33,122 nucleotides of DNA, taken from NCBI GenBank assembly GCA_016779525.1, contig JADHNL010000011.1, forward strand, positions 1-33,122. Direction: 5' to 3'. Made by a program: the position numbers and the translations under genes. Below, piece by piece: positions 7,803-16,857 of the stretch (positions are counted from its first letter, which is position 1; each line of letters opens with the position of its first letter). Below the pieces are notes generated by a model. The model made no database searches. It worked only from the letters and a program-made list of their open reading frames with translations, and was not told where the DNA came from. The DNA comes from SAR86 cluster bacterium. GTDB taxonomy: Bacteria; Pseudomonadota; Gammaproteobacteria; Magnimaribacterales; TMED112.

Positions 7803-8410
7803 TGTTTGCTGGGATCGTTCAGGGCACTGGAAGTGTTATTGAAATCAATAAAAACAACTCTGTGCTTAATTTAAATATAAAAGTTCCACAACCCATAGCA
7901 AAGAAATTAACTATAGGGGATAGTCTTGCTGTTGATGGGGTATGTTTAACAGTAACTAGAATATCTGATGTAAATGTTTCATTTGATGTTGTGAATGAAA
8001 CTCAAAATAGAACAATAATATCTGACTACAATAAGAATTCTGTCATCAATCTAGAAACCTCTCTGGAATTTGGCCAACAAGTTGGTGGTCATTTAGTTTC
8101 TGGGCATGTGCAAGCTTTAGGCACCATAAAAGAAGTTGAAATAGATGGAGATACAAAAAATATTCTGCTTGAGATAGCAAATAATTACAGCAAATATATT
8201 TTTGAGAAAGGATATGTGGCTATAAATGGTTGCAGCCTGACGATTGGTAAAGTAATAAAAAATACATTCTATGTGCATTTGATACCTGAAACATTGCGCG
8301 CAACAAATCTTGATAGCCTAATTTATGGTGACAAAGTTAATCTAGAGCTCGATCAAAATACCATAACAATAGTAGATACTACTGAGCGAATCCTAAGTAA
8401 TAAGATCTAA
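7802..8410 (+). CDS. ribE: Riboflavin synthase alpha subunit
   Basis: Riboflavin synthase dismutates two 6,7-dimethyl-8-ribityllumazine molecules to riboflavin. The 202-residue protein holds two lumazine-binding repeats: the first begins MFAGIVQGTGSV with SLAVDGVCLTV, and the second begins with GQQVGGHLVSGHVQALG and has VAINGCSLTIG. The N-terminal MFxGI is the family start and is critical in the trimer. It is the third gene of rph-pyrE-ribE. It is unlinked here to ribD, ribBA or ribH. No FMN riboswitch is seen. Its 3' end overlaps the convergent pyrB gene by 18 bp. Confidence 0.96.
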   Translation: MFAGIVQGTGSVIEINKNNSVLNLNIKVPQPIAKKLTIGDSLAVDGVCLTVTRISDVNVSFDVVNETQNRTIISDYNKNSVINLETSLEFGQQVGGHLVSGHVQALGTIKEVEIDGDTKNILLEIANNYSKYIFEKGYVAINGCSLTIGKVIKNTFYVHLIPETLRATNLDSLIYGDKVNLELDQNTITIVDTTERILSNKI

Positions 8411-9280
8411 TAGGGCAGTTCTGATATACAAACCATTTTCGACCTGTTTTAGGATAAGTGATTGCTCTGATCCAGCTGTAAATTCATCGATTTCCATTCC
8501 TACATTAATTGGGCCAGGATGCATCAATTTCCCAGCAAAACCAGTCTTTTTTAGGAATTCATTATTAACCTGAAAGTTGGCTATGAAATCAGCTTCATTA
8601 ACTGATTCAGATTTTAAAAATCTCTCTCTTTGTATTCTTAAGATGTAAAGAATATCTTTGTTTGCCAAACATCCATCATTGGTTTCATGATAAGCAGGCA
8701 CAAATTCATTCTTTATTAGTTCCTTTGGCCCAAGAAAGCTGACATCATTACAGCCCATTGTTTGTAGCAGGGTTATCGTTGAAGGAATAACACGAGAATG
8801 TTTAGAATCACCCAAAATAGTCAAAGCCATATTTTTCAGGTCTTGATAATGCTCTTGCATTGTATAAACATCTAACATGGCCTGTGTTGGGTGTGCATGG
8901 TTACCATCTCCTGCATTGATAAGAAAAACATCTTCTGGTAACCACTCTGATATTTTATTGATGATTTTATCTTCGGGATGTCTTATCACAAAGCCGTCTA
9001 CTTTCAGTGCTAATAAAGTTCTAATGGTATCTTGAAGTGATTCTCCTTTTTTGATTGACGAATGTTCCGGCGAAAAATCAATCACTTTAAAACCTAATTT
9101 TTTTGCTGCATGCTCAAAGGATAGTTTTGTCCTTGTACTAGGTTCCCAAAATAAAAGACAAACCGTTTTGTTCTTCTCAAGAGATAAATTTGGCCATTGC
9201 TCTTTAATCTCAGTTGTTCGTTGAAAAAGCTGATTTATGAATTCTCTTGAAAGAGAGCTGATATCTTTAATTTTGTTCAA
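8393..9280 (-). CDS. pyrB: Aspartate carbamoyltransferase catalytic subunit
   Basis: PyrB condenses carbamoyl phosphate with aspartate, the first committed pyrimidine step. The 295-residue chain has the carbamoyl-phosphate loop EPSTRTKLSFE, HSSIKKGESLQDT with the Ser-Lys loop, GDGNHAHPTQAMLD, GDSKHSRV, and the late MHPGPINVGMEI. These are aspartate rather than ornithine transcarbamoylase features. No pyrI or pyrC-like partner lies next to it in the window. The start is a TTG at 9280 overlapping the spoT stop as TTGA, with GAGG about nine bases upstream. No ATG gives a family-like N-terminus, so TTG is the best choice. It is the last gene of the minus-strand unit starting near 13821. Confidence 0.95.
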   Translation of the reverse strand: MNKIKDISSLSREFINQLFQRTTEIKEQWPNLSLEKNKTVCLLFWEPSTRTKLSFEHAAKKLGFKVIDFSPEHSSIKKGESLQDTIRTLLALKVDGFVIRHPEDKIINKISEWLPEDVFLINAGDGNHAHPTQAMLDVYTMQEHYQDLKNMALTILGDSKHSRVIPSTITLLQTMGCNDVSFLGPKELIKNEFVPAYHETNDGCLANKDILYILRIQRERFLKSESVNEADFIANFQVNNEFLKKTGFAGKLMHPGPINVGMEIDEFTAGSEQSLILKQVENGLYIRTALLDLIT

Positions 9281-11424
9281 GATGTTTGCCTCAATATTTT
9301 AGTTACTGTTTTATTGTTCTTTAACTTTGCAAAAATAAGATCAAGGTGATCTAAATCCTTCACAGATGCTTTAATATTTAACTCAACAAAGTTTTCATCT
9401 AAGTTTTTTGTGCTGACTGATTCAATGTTTGATGAAGCACTGGCTATAAGTTTTGAAATATCAGCCAAAACGCCCGGTTCGTTTTTAATGGTAATCAATA
9501 AAGAAGTAAGGAAATTTGACCCATCTTCTTTTTCCCAAAGAACATTGGAACACTTGCCCGGCTTGTTTAAAAAGCTTTGAAGATTTTGACAATCACTTCT
9601 GTGAATAGTTATGCCTGACTCATTATGAACAGCTAGGCTTGGATCTCCACTGACTGGATAGCAACATTCAGGATATTTGATGGCTCCATATTTTTTTGAC
9701 GAACCAACTCGAAGCTCTGTAACAACTCTTGAAACATTACGTTTCTTTCCACGTAATGCTTCGGCAAAACTTTCTGAAACAAAATTACTGGTTCTTCTTC
9801 CAGAACCTATATCAACCATAAGTTGGTTAAGAGATCTTGCTCCTAGCACATTGAAAACTTCCTTAAGCCTTTCACTAGGAAACTCTTTAAGATCAATGCC
9901 TGAATCTTGCAAAGACTCTTCAAGCAGGTCTTTTCCATAAGCTCTTGCATCACTGATTTTAATGCTCTTTAAGTCTTTTTTTATTTCTGTTATTGCTTTT
10001 GAAGTAACAACAAAATTTAACCAATCTGGATTAACATTCTTTTTCTTACTTTTTATAATTTCGATTGTCTGGCCGCTTTTCAATACAGTAGATAGTGGCG
10101 AAAGCTTCTTATCTATTTCACATGTGAGGCAATAACTACCCAAAGTGCTGTGCACTGCATAGGCATAATCAACTGGTGTTGCTCCAGCTTTTAAAGAATA
10201 TATTCTTCCATTTGGCGAAAAAACGTAAACCTCTTTTCCTTTAAAATCTGACTTGATATTTTCTAAGAATTCAGATGAAGTGGCGCTTCTATTTTTTGCT
10301 TCCGTTAATCTTTGAACTAGTTGTCTTGTCTTTGCTTGAATCAAATCATCGCTAACATTTGTTTTATAGAGACCATGAGATGCTATTCCATAGCTTGCAA
10401 ATGTTTCCATGGCATCGGTCTGAATTTGAACCTCTAATGGAATGGCATCGAAAGTCATCACACTTGTATGTATTGCTTGATAACCATTCATTTTTGGTAC
10501 TGCAATATAATCCTTAAATCTCCCAGTGATTGGTGTGAATAAATTGTGCACCATGCCTAGAGCTTTGTAACAATCCTCTGCCTTTTGCACTACGATTCTA
10601 AATCCAAAGACATCATAGATATTAGAGAAGCTCTTTTTCTTTTTCATCTTTTTATAAATGCTATATATCCTTTTTTCTCTTCCCGTAATCTTCACTTCCA
10701 AATTGGCATCTTTAAATTTCTTTCTAAGAGCATTTTTGACTTTGCTTACCAATGTCTTTTTATCTAGATCGCTCTTTTTTAGTGCATCTAAAATTAATTT
10801 ATTCCTAATGGGATGGATGATTTTAAATGAGATATCTTCGAGTTCCGTTGCCATCTTATGCATTCCTATCTGATGAGCAAGCGGAGCATAGAGATCCATT
10901 GTTTCCTTGCATTTTTTTATTTGTTTCTCTCTTGGTAAATGCTCTATGGTTTTGAGATTATGTAACCTATCGGCAAGCTTTATGATTACCACTCTGACAT
11001 CTTCTGCCGTTGCTAAAGCCATTTTTTGAAAGTTTTCTGCCTGACTTGATCCTTTCATTTTCTCATCCAGTTGCAGAAGTTTGGTAACTCCATTAACTAG
11101 CAAGCTTACATTTCTTCCAAATTCTTGCCGAACTTTAGAAAGTGAAATATCACAGTCCTCAACAACATCATGTAATAATCCAGCAATAATGGTGTCCGAG
11201 TCCATTTTTAAAGAGGCAAGTATGAGCCCAACATTAATTGGGTGAGTTAAAAATGGTTCCCCACTTTTTCTAAATTGACCATCATGCGCTTTATCAGCAA
11301 ACTCAATAGCTTTCTTTATTTTTTGACTTGATAGGGGATTAAGGTAAATTTTAGATAATTGGTCTAGCTCTTCACTTAATTTGGAAGTTTGAGGTTTCTT
11401 GAAAATGCTAAGTGTGTCAAACAA
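9277..11424 (-). CDS. spoT: Bifunctional (p)ppGpp synthetase/hydrolase, RSH family
   Basis: A 715-residue RelA/SpoT homologue that makes and degrades the stringent-response alarmone. The N-terminal HD hydrolase domain looks active: HDVVED at 85-90, with upstream HPINVG and downstream KLADRLHNLKT. The synthetase domain shows FGFRIVVQ, DYIAVPKMNGYQAIHT and EVQIQT. TGS, helical and C-terminal ACT domains follow (VYVFSPNGRIYSLKAGATPVDYAYAVHS; LLITIKNEPGVLADISKLI). The hydrolase motif argues for SpoT rather than monofunctional RelA. The best start is a TTG at 11424, eight bases after the rpoZ stop; the next Met is too far in. The order gmk-rpoZ-spoT-recG is like E. coli, but recG is on the opposite strand. 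Confidence 0.95.
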   Translation of the reverse strand: MFDTLSIFKKPQTSKLSEELDQLSKIYLNPLSSQKIKKAIEFADKAHDGQFRKSGEPFLTHPINVGLILASLKMDSDTIIAGLLHDVVEDCDISLSKVRQEFGRNVSLLVNGVTKLLQLDEKMKGSSQAENFQKMALATAEDVRVVIIKLADRLHNLKTIEHLPREKQIKKCKETMDLYAPLAHQIGMHKMATELEDISFKIIHPIRNKLILDALKKSDLDKKTLVSKVKNALRKKFKDANLEVKITGREKRIYSIYKKMKKKKSFSNIYDVFGFRIVVQKAEDCYKALGMVHNLFTPITGRFKDYIAVPKMNGYQAIHTSVMTFDAIPLEVQIQTDAMETFASYGIASHGLYKTNVSDDLIQAKTRQLVQRLTEAKNRSATSSEFLENIKSDFKGKEVYVFSPNGRIYSLKAGATPVDYAYAVHSTLGSYCLTCEIDKKLSPLSTVLKSGQTIEIIKSKKKNVNPDWLNFVVTSKAITEIKKDLKSIKISDARAYGKDLLEESLQDSGIDLKEFPSERLKEVFNVLGARSLNQLMVDIGSGRRTSNFVSESFAEALRGKKRNVSRVVTELRVGSSKKYGAIKYPECCYPVSGDPSLAVHNESGITIHRSDCQNLQSFLNKPGKCSNVLWEKEDGSNFLTSLLITIKNEPGVLADISKLIASASSNIESVSTKNLDENFVELNIKASVKDLDHLDLIFAKLKNNKTVTKILRQTS

Positions 11425-11432
11425 TAATAAAT

Positions 11433-11675
11433 CTACTCCTCATCTTCATTATCGAGAAAAACCTCTTCGGTGTCACTAGAAGCAAGATTTTCTTCAGTCA
11501 GAAGTCCTTCTTCTATTTCTCTTAATGCGATGATGGTAGGTTTATCGTTTTCAGGCTCAACTAGAGGCTCAGCACTTGTTGAAATAAGGTCCCTTGCTCT
11601 TTCAGCAGCTTTTAATACTAGATCAAATCTACTATTAACCTGTTTTAAGCATCCTTCAACTGTAATTCTTGCCAT
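11433..11675 (-). CDS. rpoZ: RNA polymerase omega subunit
   Basis: Omega helps assembly of beta' into RNA polymerase and forms part of a ppGpp-binding site in gammaproteobacteria. The 80-residue protein begins MARITVEGCLKQVNSRFDLVLKAAERAR, the typical omega N-terminus, followed by DNDKPT-like ENDKPTIIALREIEEGLL. An acidic tail ends the protein. The ATG at 11675 is chosen by this family start; the frame is open upstream for 16 more residues, but those lie within gmk. Its start overlaps the gmk end by 20 bases, and spoT follows after eight bases. The sensor subunit is thus cotranscribed with the ppGpp enzyme. Confidence 0.95.
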   Translation of the reverse strand: MARITVEGCLKQVNSRFDLVLKAAERARDLISTSAEPLVEPENDKPTIIALREIEEGLLTEENLASSDTEEVFLDNEDEE

Positions 11676-12252
11676 TGTTTTCTCCGAAGATGATATTAAT
11701 AAGGTTTTTAGTTGCTGTGTCAAGGGAAATATTAACTATTTGATGCTTAAAATGAACTGCTTTCTTCATTTCTAATGCAGCACCTTTTATTCTTTTTTCA
11801 ATAACTTCTTTCGTATCAAGTCCTCTATCTTCAAGACGTTTCCTAAGCTGATCAATTGATGGAGGTGAAATAAAAATACTTTCTGCATTTGGGTAAATTT
11901 TTAAGATTTTTAGTGCTCCTTGCCAGTCTATTTCTAGAAATACTTTGTTACCATCCGCTAACTTTTGGTCTATCTGTGTTTTAGGAGTGCCATAAAGGTT
12001 GCCATGAACAACAGCATATTCTAGGTACTTTTTGTCTATTATATTTTTGTTAAATTCTTCGTCAGATATAAAATAATAATCTTTTGAAGACTGCTCTCCT
12101 GCTCTCGGTTCTCTAGTCGTATGTGAGATTGAAAGATGAACTTTGTGCTGCTTTTTTTTAGCGTAATCAACTAGACGTTTAATGAGTGTGGTCTTGCCTG
12201 CTCCAGATGGCGCAGTAAAAATATATAGGTTTTTTTCGTGATTATTCGACAT
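11656..12252 (-). CDS. gmk: Guanylate kinase
   Basis: Phosphorylates GMP to GDP with ATP. The P-loop APSGAGKTTL is near the N-terminus, followed by the GMP-binding HLSISHTTREPRAGE and DYYFISDEEF. EYAVVHGNLYGTPK and FLEIDWQGALKI follow. The C-terminal RLEDRGLDTKEVIEKRI is the lid and helical part. With the ATG at 12252 the protein has 198 residues, near the usual 205. An ATG three codons upstream (12261) is possible and has a slightly better purine stretch before it. The start overlaps the yicC stop by 11 bases. It is in the conserved gammaproteobacterial yicC-gmk-rpoZ-spoT order. Confidence 0.95.
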   Translation of the reverse strand: MSNNHEKNLYIFTAPSGAGKTTLIKRLVDYAKKKQHKVHLSISHTTREPRAGEQSSKDYYFISDEEFNKNIIDKKYLEYAVVHGNLYGTPKTQIDQKLADGNKVFLEIDWQGALKILKIYPNAESIFISPPSIDQLRKRLEDRGLDTKEVIEKRIKGAALEMKKAVHFKHQIVNISLDTATKNLINIIFGENNGKNYS

Positions 12253-13087
12253 TTTGAGCATGTTCTTTGACTCTCTCGATTAAGCTCTTCAATTCGACAG
12301 CTTCAAGCTTAATATGCGAAATAGATGCTTTTGAAGTTATGGTATTAGTTTCTCTTAGCAACTCTTGAGTAAAAAAATCGAGCTTTTTGCCAACTTGCCC
12401 TTTTGATTTGATCAATTTATCCACCTGATCAAGGTGTGATATGAGCCTAACAACCTCTTCATTAATATCGAATTTGCTTATGGCTGCAAATATTTCTGGG
12501 TAATTTACTTCAGAATTCTTAAGATTAAGCTCTTTTTTATATTTATTATATTTTTTAAACACTTGCTCTGAGTTTTTCTTTTCATATTTGGTAATTTTAT
12601 TTACATGCTTTTGCATCTTTTTAACTACTGATTCCAAATCTTTTTTTGTTGTGTTTCCATCTTGCAATCGCGAGTCAACTAAATTTTTTAATGTGGATCT
12701 AATTACTTTTTTAAAGTTTGCAGCACTTAAACTACTGCTACTGCCCAATGAATCTTTAAGTTTCAGAAGCTGGAAGTAAGATATTGGAACAAATTCGACA
12801 CCTTTGCTTCTTAATTCATCCTCATTCTTTTTAACTTTCCGAGCTAGACTTTCAGAAACCTTGAGCTGGTCATCTTGAGAGGTGTAAGCATAAAGCTCTA
12901 TTTCAACCTTTCCCCGAGTAAACATTTTTTGGACTTCATTTCTGACCCATCCTTCATGCCCCTTAAGGTTTGATGGAAGCTTTACTGCCACCTCAAGAAA
13001 CCTGCTGTTAAGTGACTTGCCAATGCATTTATATTGTATGCCCTTCTCATCATGAGAAACCTCTGTAAAACCTGTCATACCAATCAT
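12242..13087 (-). CDS. yicC: YicC family endoribonuclease
   Basis: A 281-residue YicC/YloC family protein; characterised members are endoribonucleases acting on small RNAs or mRNA. The N-terminal MIGMTGF plus GKSLNSRFLEVAVKLPSNL matches the family (MI..MT..., then SLNSR-LE). The mid part is predicted to be helical and rich in Lys. The C-terminal DINEEVVRLISHLDQ, GKKLDFFTQELLRETNTI and ASISHIKLEAVELKS block is the DUF1732 catalytic end with the conserved E-x-x-R-x-x-x-H. The ATG at 13087 overlaps the upstream stop as ATGA. It sits before gmk as in many bacteria. Confidence 0.93.
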   Translation of the reverse strand: MIGMTGFTEVSHDEKGIQYKCIGKSLNSRFLEVAVKLPSNLKGHEGWVRNEVQKMFTRGKVEIELYAYTSQDDQLKVSESLARKVKKNEDELRSKGVEFVPISYFQLLKLKDSLGSSSSLSAANFKKVIRSTLKNLVDSRLQDGNTTKKDLESVVKKMQKHVNKITKYEKKNSEQVFKKYNKYKKELNLKNSEVNYPEIFAAISKFDINEEVVRLISHLDQVDKLIKSKGQVGKKLDFFTQELLRETNTITSKASISHIKLEAVELKSLIERVKEHAQNVE

Positions 13088-13821
13088 AGCAGTGATTTTA
13101 TATCCTTATATTTGAAAACAATATTATTATTGTATTGCAATGACCGTACATTGGCATTCACTGGGTCATCATTCTTAATGTGTTTAGAAAAATCAGAGTA
13201 TCGTTCTGAGCTTGGCACAACTCCATTAATTATTTGTGACTTGATTGATAAATTTATTTGCTTCTGAATAATTTCTACTACATCTTCTATATGAATAGCA
13301 TTAATGAATTTGTCTTTAATTTCATCTTTTTCTGCCCTTTTAAGTATTGCTTTAATAAAATTACTATCCTCATGAATAATGCCCGACAATCTGAGGATCT
13401 TATTGTTTTCAAATTGCATCGCTTTGTTTTCAAACTTAACTATAAGCTCCGACAAACTATCATTTGGTTTGGGAGATGTTCTTTCATCAACATCGATATT
13501 TTTGTAGCCATTAAAGACACGTGTCGATGATATAAAAAGTTTATTTTTTATCTCAAGCTTTGTGAGTTGTTCTGGAATTTCAATATAAGCCTGTTGATAC
13601 GAATCATATGATGCTGATAAAGTTTTTGGCATATAAATTAGCCAATCACATTCAAAAGAATCTAACTTAACAATGCTTGTGGGTCTGATTTGCATCGGAC
13701 ACTGAGCCACATTATCAGGATAATCCTGTTGAGTTCTTCTTATTGCAACGAAATGCCAATCAGGATTTTTCCTAATTAAATGATCAGCAATTTTGCCTGC
13801 ACCTAAAATTAAAATTTTCAT
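13084..13821 (-). CDS. NAD(P)-binding SDR/epimerase-like protein
   Basis: A 245-residue protein starting MKILILGAGKIADHLI, a Rossmann-fold GxGxxA/G dinucleotide site. The beta4-like LFISSTRVFNGY and LRLSGIIHE segments resemble extended short-chain dehydrogenases (NAD-dependent epimerase type). The canonical YxxxK catalytic pair is not clear, and the C-terminal substrate domain is small, so I cannot name a reaction. It opens the minus-strand unit before yicC (ATGA overlap) and is divergent from recG across 29 bp. It could be a YeeZ-like reductase; confidence in the fold is better than in the function. Confidence 0.65.
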   Translation of the reverse strand: MKILILGAGKIADHLIRKNPDWHFVAIRRTQQDYPDNVAQCPMQIRPTSIVKLDSFECDWLIYMPKTLSASYDSYQQAYIEIPEQLTKLEIKNKLFISSTRVFNGYKNIDVDERTSPKPNDSLSELIVKFENKAMQFENNKILRLSGIIHEDSNFIKAILKRAEKDEIKDKFINAIHIEDVVEIIQKQINLSIKSQIINGVVPSSERYSDFSKHIKNDDPVNANVRSLQYNNNIVFKYKDIKSLL

Positions 13822-13850
13822 TTTTGATATTTAGCAATAATAATAAATAT

Positions 13851-15911
13851 ATGTCTTCTTCACCAAAAATTGATGCTTCTTCACTATTGGTTACATCAAT
13901 CAAGGGTGTCGGTGAGAAAATGGGTGTTGCATTTCTTAAGCTAGGGATCAAGAATGTTGAGGATCTTTTATTTCACTTTCCTTCAGATTATCAAGACAGA
14001 ACAAGACTCTTAAAAATTGCAGATCTTGAGCCAAATCAGGAGTTTGTCATTCGTGGTACAGTTGAAAAGGTTTCGCAAACTTTTGTTCCGCGTAAAATGC
14101 TAATCGTTAAGCTTTCAGATAGTACAGGACATATTTACCTTAGATTTTTTTATTATTTTCCTGGCTTGAGAAACCTATTTAGGACAGGTGCTGTCATGGA
14201 AATTGCAGGCACATCAAGATTAGGAAGATATGGTCTTGAAACAATCCATCCAGACTATGAATTATGTACAGACTTAGAATTTTTCCCAAAAATACTTCCA
14301 AAATATCGACTTACAAGAGGGATAACTAATCAAAGATTACGTAATGCTATAGCTCAAGCTATTCAGATGATGAATAACGAAAAAATTGAGGTAATGGATT
14401 ATTTCCCAAAAAATAATCTAGTTAATTTAAGTGACTCAATACAAAGAATTCATACTCCTCTTCCAGATGATGACATTAATGATTATTTAGTTGGAGGAAG
14501 ATCACCACATAGAAAGAGAATTGGTTTAGAAGAGATAGTTGCTAACAAAATAAGCTATCTTTCAATTAAACATCAAAATAAAAATAAACCAGCAGATATT
14601 TTTTCTGATGAATTGCTAGCAAATCAAATAATCAAGTCATTACCATTTAAATTAACACAGGATCAAAAATTAACATATCAAGAAATTAAAGATGATATTT
14701 CATCAGGCTCACCAATGTTACGGCTTCTGCAAGGCGATGTGGGATCAGGCAAGACTATCGTAGCTGCGCTGATTGCTGCGAGTGTAGTTGCTGAGGGAAA
14801 ACAAGTGGCAATTTTAGCTCCTACAACCATCCTTGCTAAGCAACATTATAAAAACTTTGTTGATTGGTTTGGAAGCGATATTGAAATTGAATTACTGACT
14901 TCAAAAATCCCTGCAAAAGAACGTAGAGAGAAATTAAATGGCATTGCAAATGGGAGTGTGAAGATTGTTATTGGGACACATGCTGTTTTTCAAAAAGATG
15001 TGGTCTATGAGTCATTGTCTCTGGTTGTCTATGATGAGCAACATAGGTTTGGTGTAACCCAACGACTTAAACTTAAAGAAAAGGCTGGTGATTACCCTCA
15101 TCAACTACTTTTATCAGCCACACCCATACCAAGAACTATGGCTATGAGTGTTTTGTCTGGATTGGATGTATCCACAATTAAATCATTGCCACCAAACAGG
15201 AAACCAATAGTCACAACATTGTTGAGCAACAAAAGACGAGAAGCCCTTATCAATAGAATTAAAAAAGCCATTGAGTCTGGGTCGCAAGTCTATTGGGTAT
15301 GCCCAATAATTGAAGAGAGTGATAGCAGCTTAATAGGTATTGAGGATTTAGAAAAAGTTTTGAAAAATGATTTTGATAATAACCAATACGATATTCTGCA
15401 TGGCAAAATGCCCGACAAAGTTAAGAATCAAATCTTAGAAAATTTTAAAAATAAATCGACAAAAATTTTGTTGGCTACCACTGTTATAGAAGTAGGCATT
15501 GATGTGCCCGATGCAAATATTATGGTCATTGAAAATTCCGAACGTTTTGGATTAGCGCAACTGCATCAATTAAGAGGTCGTGTTGGACGTGGCGATAAGG
15601 AAAGCTATTGCATTCTAATGCATGAAGATAATCTCTCAGAACTTTCGGAAAAGAGATTAAGTGTAATATCCAAATCTAATGACGGCTTTTTGATAGCTGA
15701 GGAGGATCTCAAATTGCGTGGACCTGGTGATATCCTTGGTTTATCTCAAACAGGACAACCAAGCTTTACTTTTTATGATTTGATTGCAGATGAAGAAATA
15801 CAATCTGAAGCAAATAGAATCACTGATGAGATAATGGAACTGCCAATAGAGCAACAAAGAAAAATTATTGAACGGTGGTTTCCAGCACACCTTGAACTTT
15901 CAGATATTTGA
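13851..15911 (+). CDS. recG: ATP-dependent DNA helicase RecG
   Basis: RecG remodels stalled replication forks and branch-migrates Holliday junctions. The 686-residue protein has the N-terminal wedge/OB domain (SIKGVGEKMGVAFLKLGI, then FVIRGTVEKVSQ), and the helicase core: LTQDQKLTYQEI (Q-motif like), Walker A QGDVGSGKT, APTTILAKQH, the DEQHRFGV box, LLSATPIPRT, then ATTVIEVGIDVPDAN and QLRGRVGRG in the second RecA lobe. The C-terminal EEDLKLRGPGDILGLSQTG is the RecG/Mfd TRG motif. I chose the ATG at 13851; a TTG at 13824 would add nine unlike residues. No Shine-Dalgarno precedes the ATG. The GST gene follows after 16 bp. Confidence 0.97.
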   Translation: MSSSPKIDASSLLVTSIKGVGEKMGVAFLKLGIKNVEDLLFHFPSDYQDRTRLLKIADLEPNQEFVIRGTVEKVSQTFVPRKMLIVKLSDSTGHIYLRFFYYFPGLRNLFRTGAVMEIAGTSRLGRYGLETIHPDYELCTDLEFFPKILPKYRLTRGITNQRLRNAIAQAIQMMNNEKIEVMDYFPKNNLVNLSDSIQRIHTPLPDDDINDYLVGGRSPHRKRIGLEEIVANKISYLSIKHQNKNKPADIFSDELLANQIIKSLPFKLTQDQKLTYQEIKDDISSGSPMLRLLQGDVGSGKTIVAALIAASVVAEGKQVAILAPTTILAKQHYKNFVDWFGSDIEIELLTSKIPAKERREKLNGIANGSVKIVIGTHAVFQKDVVYESLSLVVYDEQHRFGVTQRLKLKEKAGDYPHQLLLSATPIPRTMAMSVLSGLDVSTIKSLPPNRKPIVTTLLSNKRREALINRIKKAIESGSQVYWVCPIIEESDSSLIGIEDLEKVLKNDFDNNQYDILHGKMPDKVKNQILENFKNKSTKILLATTVIEVGIDVPDANIMVIENSERFGLAQLHQLRGRVGRGDKESYCILMHEDNLSELSEKRLSVISKSNDGFLIAEEDLKLRGPGDILGLSQTGQPSFTFYDLIADEEIQSEANRITDEIMELPIEQQRKIIERWFPAHLELSDI

Positions 15912-15927
15912 CATAGATATAGAATCT

Positions 15928-16857
15928 ATGGGAAAACTCATTGATGGTGAATGGATAGTAAAATCCATTATTACTTCAGACAGTTCAGGTGCATATAACC
16001 GCCTACCAAGAACATTTCTAGACACAATTGAAGAGGACCATGCAATATTTCAACCAGAACTTGGTCGTTACCACTTGTATGTTAGTTTCGCATGTCCTTG
16101 GGCTACTAGAACTTTGATATACAGACAACTTAAAGATCTTAACGATCATATAAGTGTCAGTGTTGTCCATCCAGATATGCTTGAAGAGGGATGGGTATTT
16201 GATTCAAGCTTTCCAGGTGCTACTGAGGATCATTTATATGGCAAGAAGTTTTTAAGAGAGATATATCAAAAAGCAGACCCAAAAATCACCACCAGCGTTA
16301 CTGTACCAATACTGTGGGATAAAAAAACTGAAACAATTGTTAACAATGAATCTTCTCAAATAATTAGAATTCTAAATTATGCATTCAATGATCTAACTGG
16401 CAATCAGAATGATTACTACCCCGAAGACAAAAGAGAATTAATAGATGAACTGAACGAAATCATATATGACAACGTGAACAATGGTGTCTATAAGTCGGGT
16501 TTTTCTCTTTCTCAAGAGGCTTATGATAGTGCTGTTTCAAAACTGTTTGAAACACTTGATTCTCTTGATGACAGACTTAGCAGAACAAAGTTTCTAGTTG
16601 GTGATGACTTTACAGAGGTTGATTTAAGGCTGATTCCCACGCTATTAAGATTTGATGCCGTTTATGTCACGCATTTTAAATGCAATATTAGACGAATCAT
16701 TGACTACAAAAATTTATATAGATACATGCAAGACATGCTTGAAATACCTGCAGTAAAGGATACTTGTAATATTGATCACATCAAACGTCACTACTATTAC
16801 AGCCATGATCAGATCAATCCATATCGCATTATTCCTCATGGACCAATTGAACTATGA
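15928..16857 (+). CDS. yqjG: Xi-class glutathione S-transferase / glutathionyl-hydroquinone reductase
   Basis: A 309-residue xi-class GST that reduces glutathionyl-hydroquinones using a catalytic Cys. The family hallmark is RYHLYVSFACPWATRT with Cys56 in CPWA. PGATEDHLYGKKFLREIY and VPILWDKKTETIVNNESSQIIR (the ESSQ glutathione-binding pattern) follow, and the C-terminal helical domain has FLVGDDFTEVDLRLIPTLLRFD. I selected the ATG at 15928 after the recG stop; an earlier in-frame Met inside recG adds unlike residues. The stop overlaps the pirin start as ATGA. Together with pirin this suggests handling of quinones or aromatic compounds, an inference from pairing only. Confidence 0.93.
   Translation: MGKLIDGEWIVKSIITSDSSGAYNRLPRTFLDTIEEDHAIFQPELGRYHLYVSFACPWATRTLIYRQLKDLNDHISVSVVHPDMLEEGWVFDSSFPGATEDHLYGKKFLREIYQKADPKITTSVTVPILWDKKTETIVNNESSQIIRILNYAFNDLTGNQNDYYPEDKRELIDELNEIIYDNVNNGVYKSGFSLSQEAYDSAVSKLFETLDSLDDRLSRTKFLVGDDFTEVDLRLIPTLLRFDAVYVTHFKCNIRRIIDYKNLYRYMQDMLEIPAVKDTCNIDHIKRHYYYSHDQINPYRIIPHGPIEL

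Noticed and set aside
12588-13530. Short plus-strand frames opposite yicC and the SDR gene
   Set aside because: They are antisense, AT-biased and Phe/Leu-rich, with no support.
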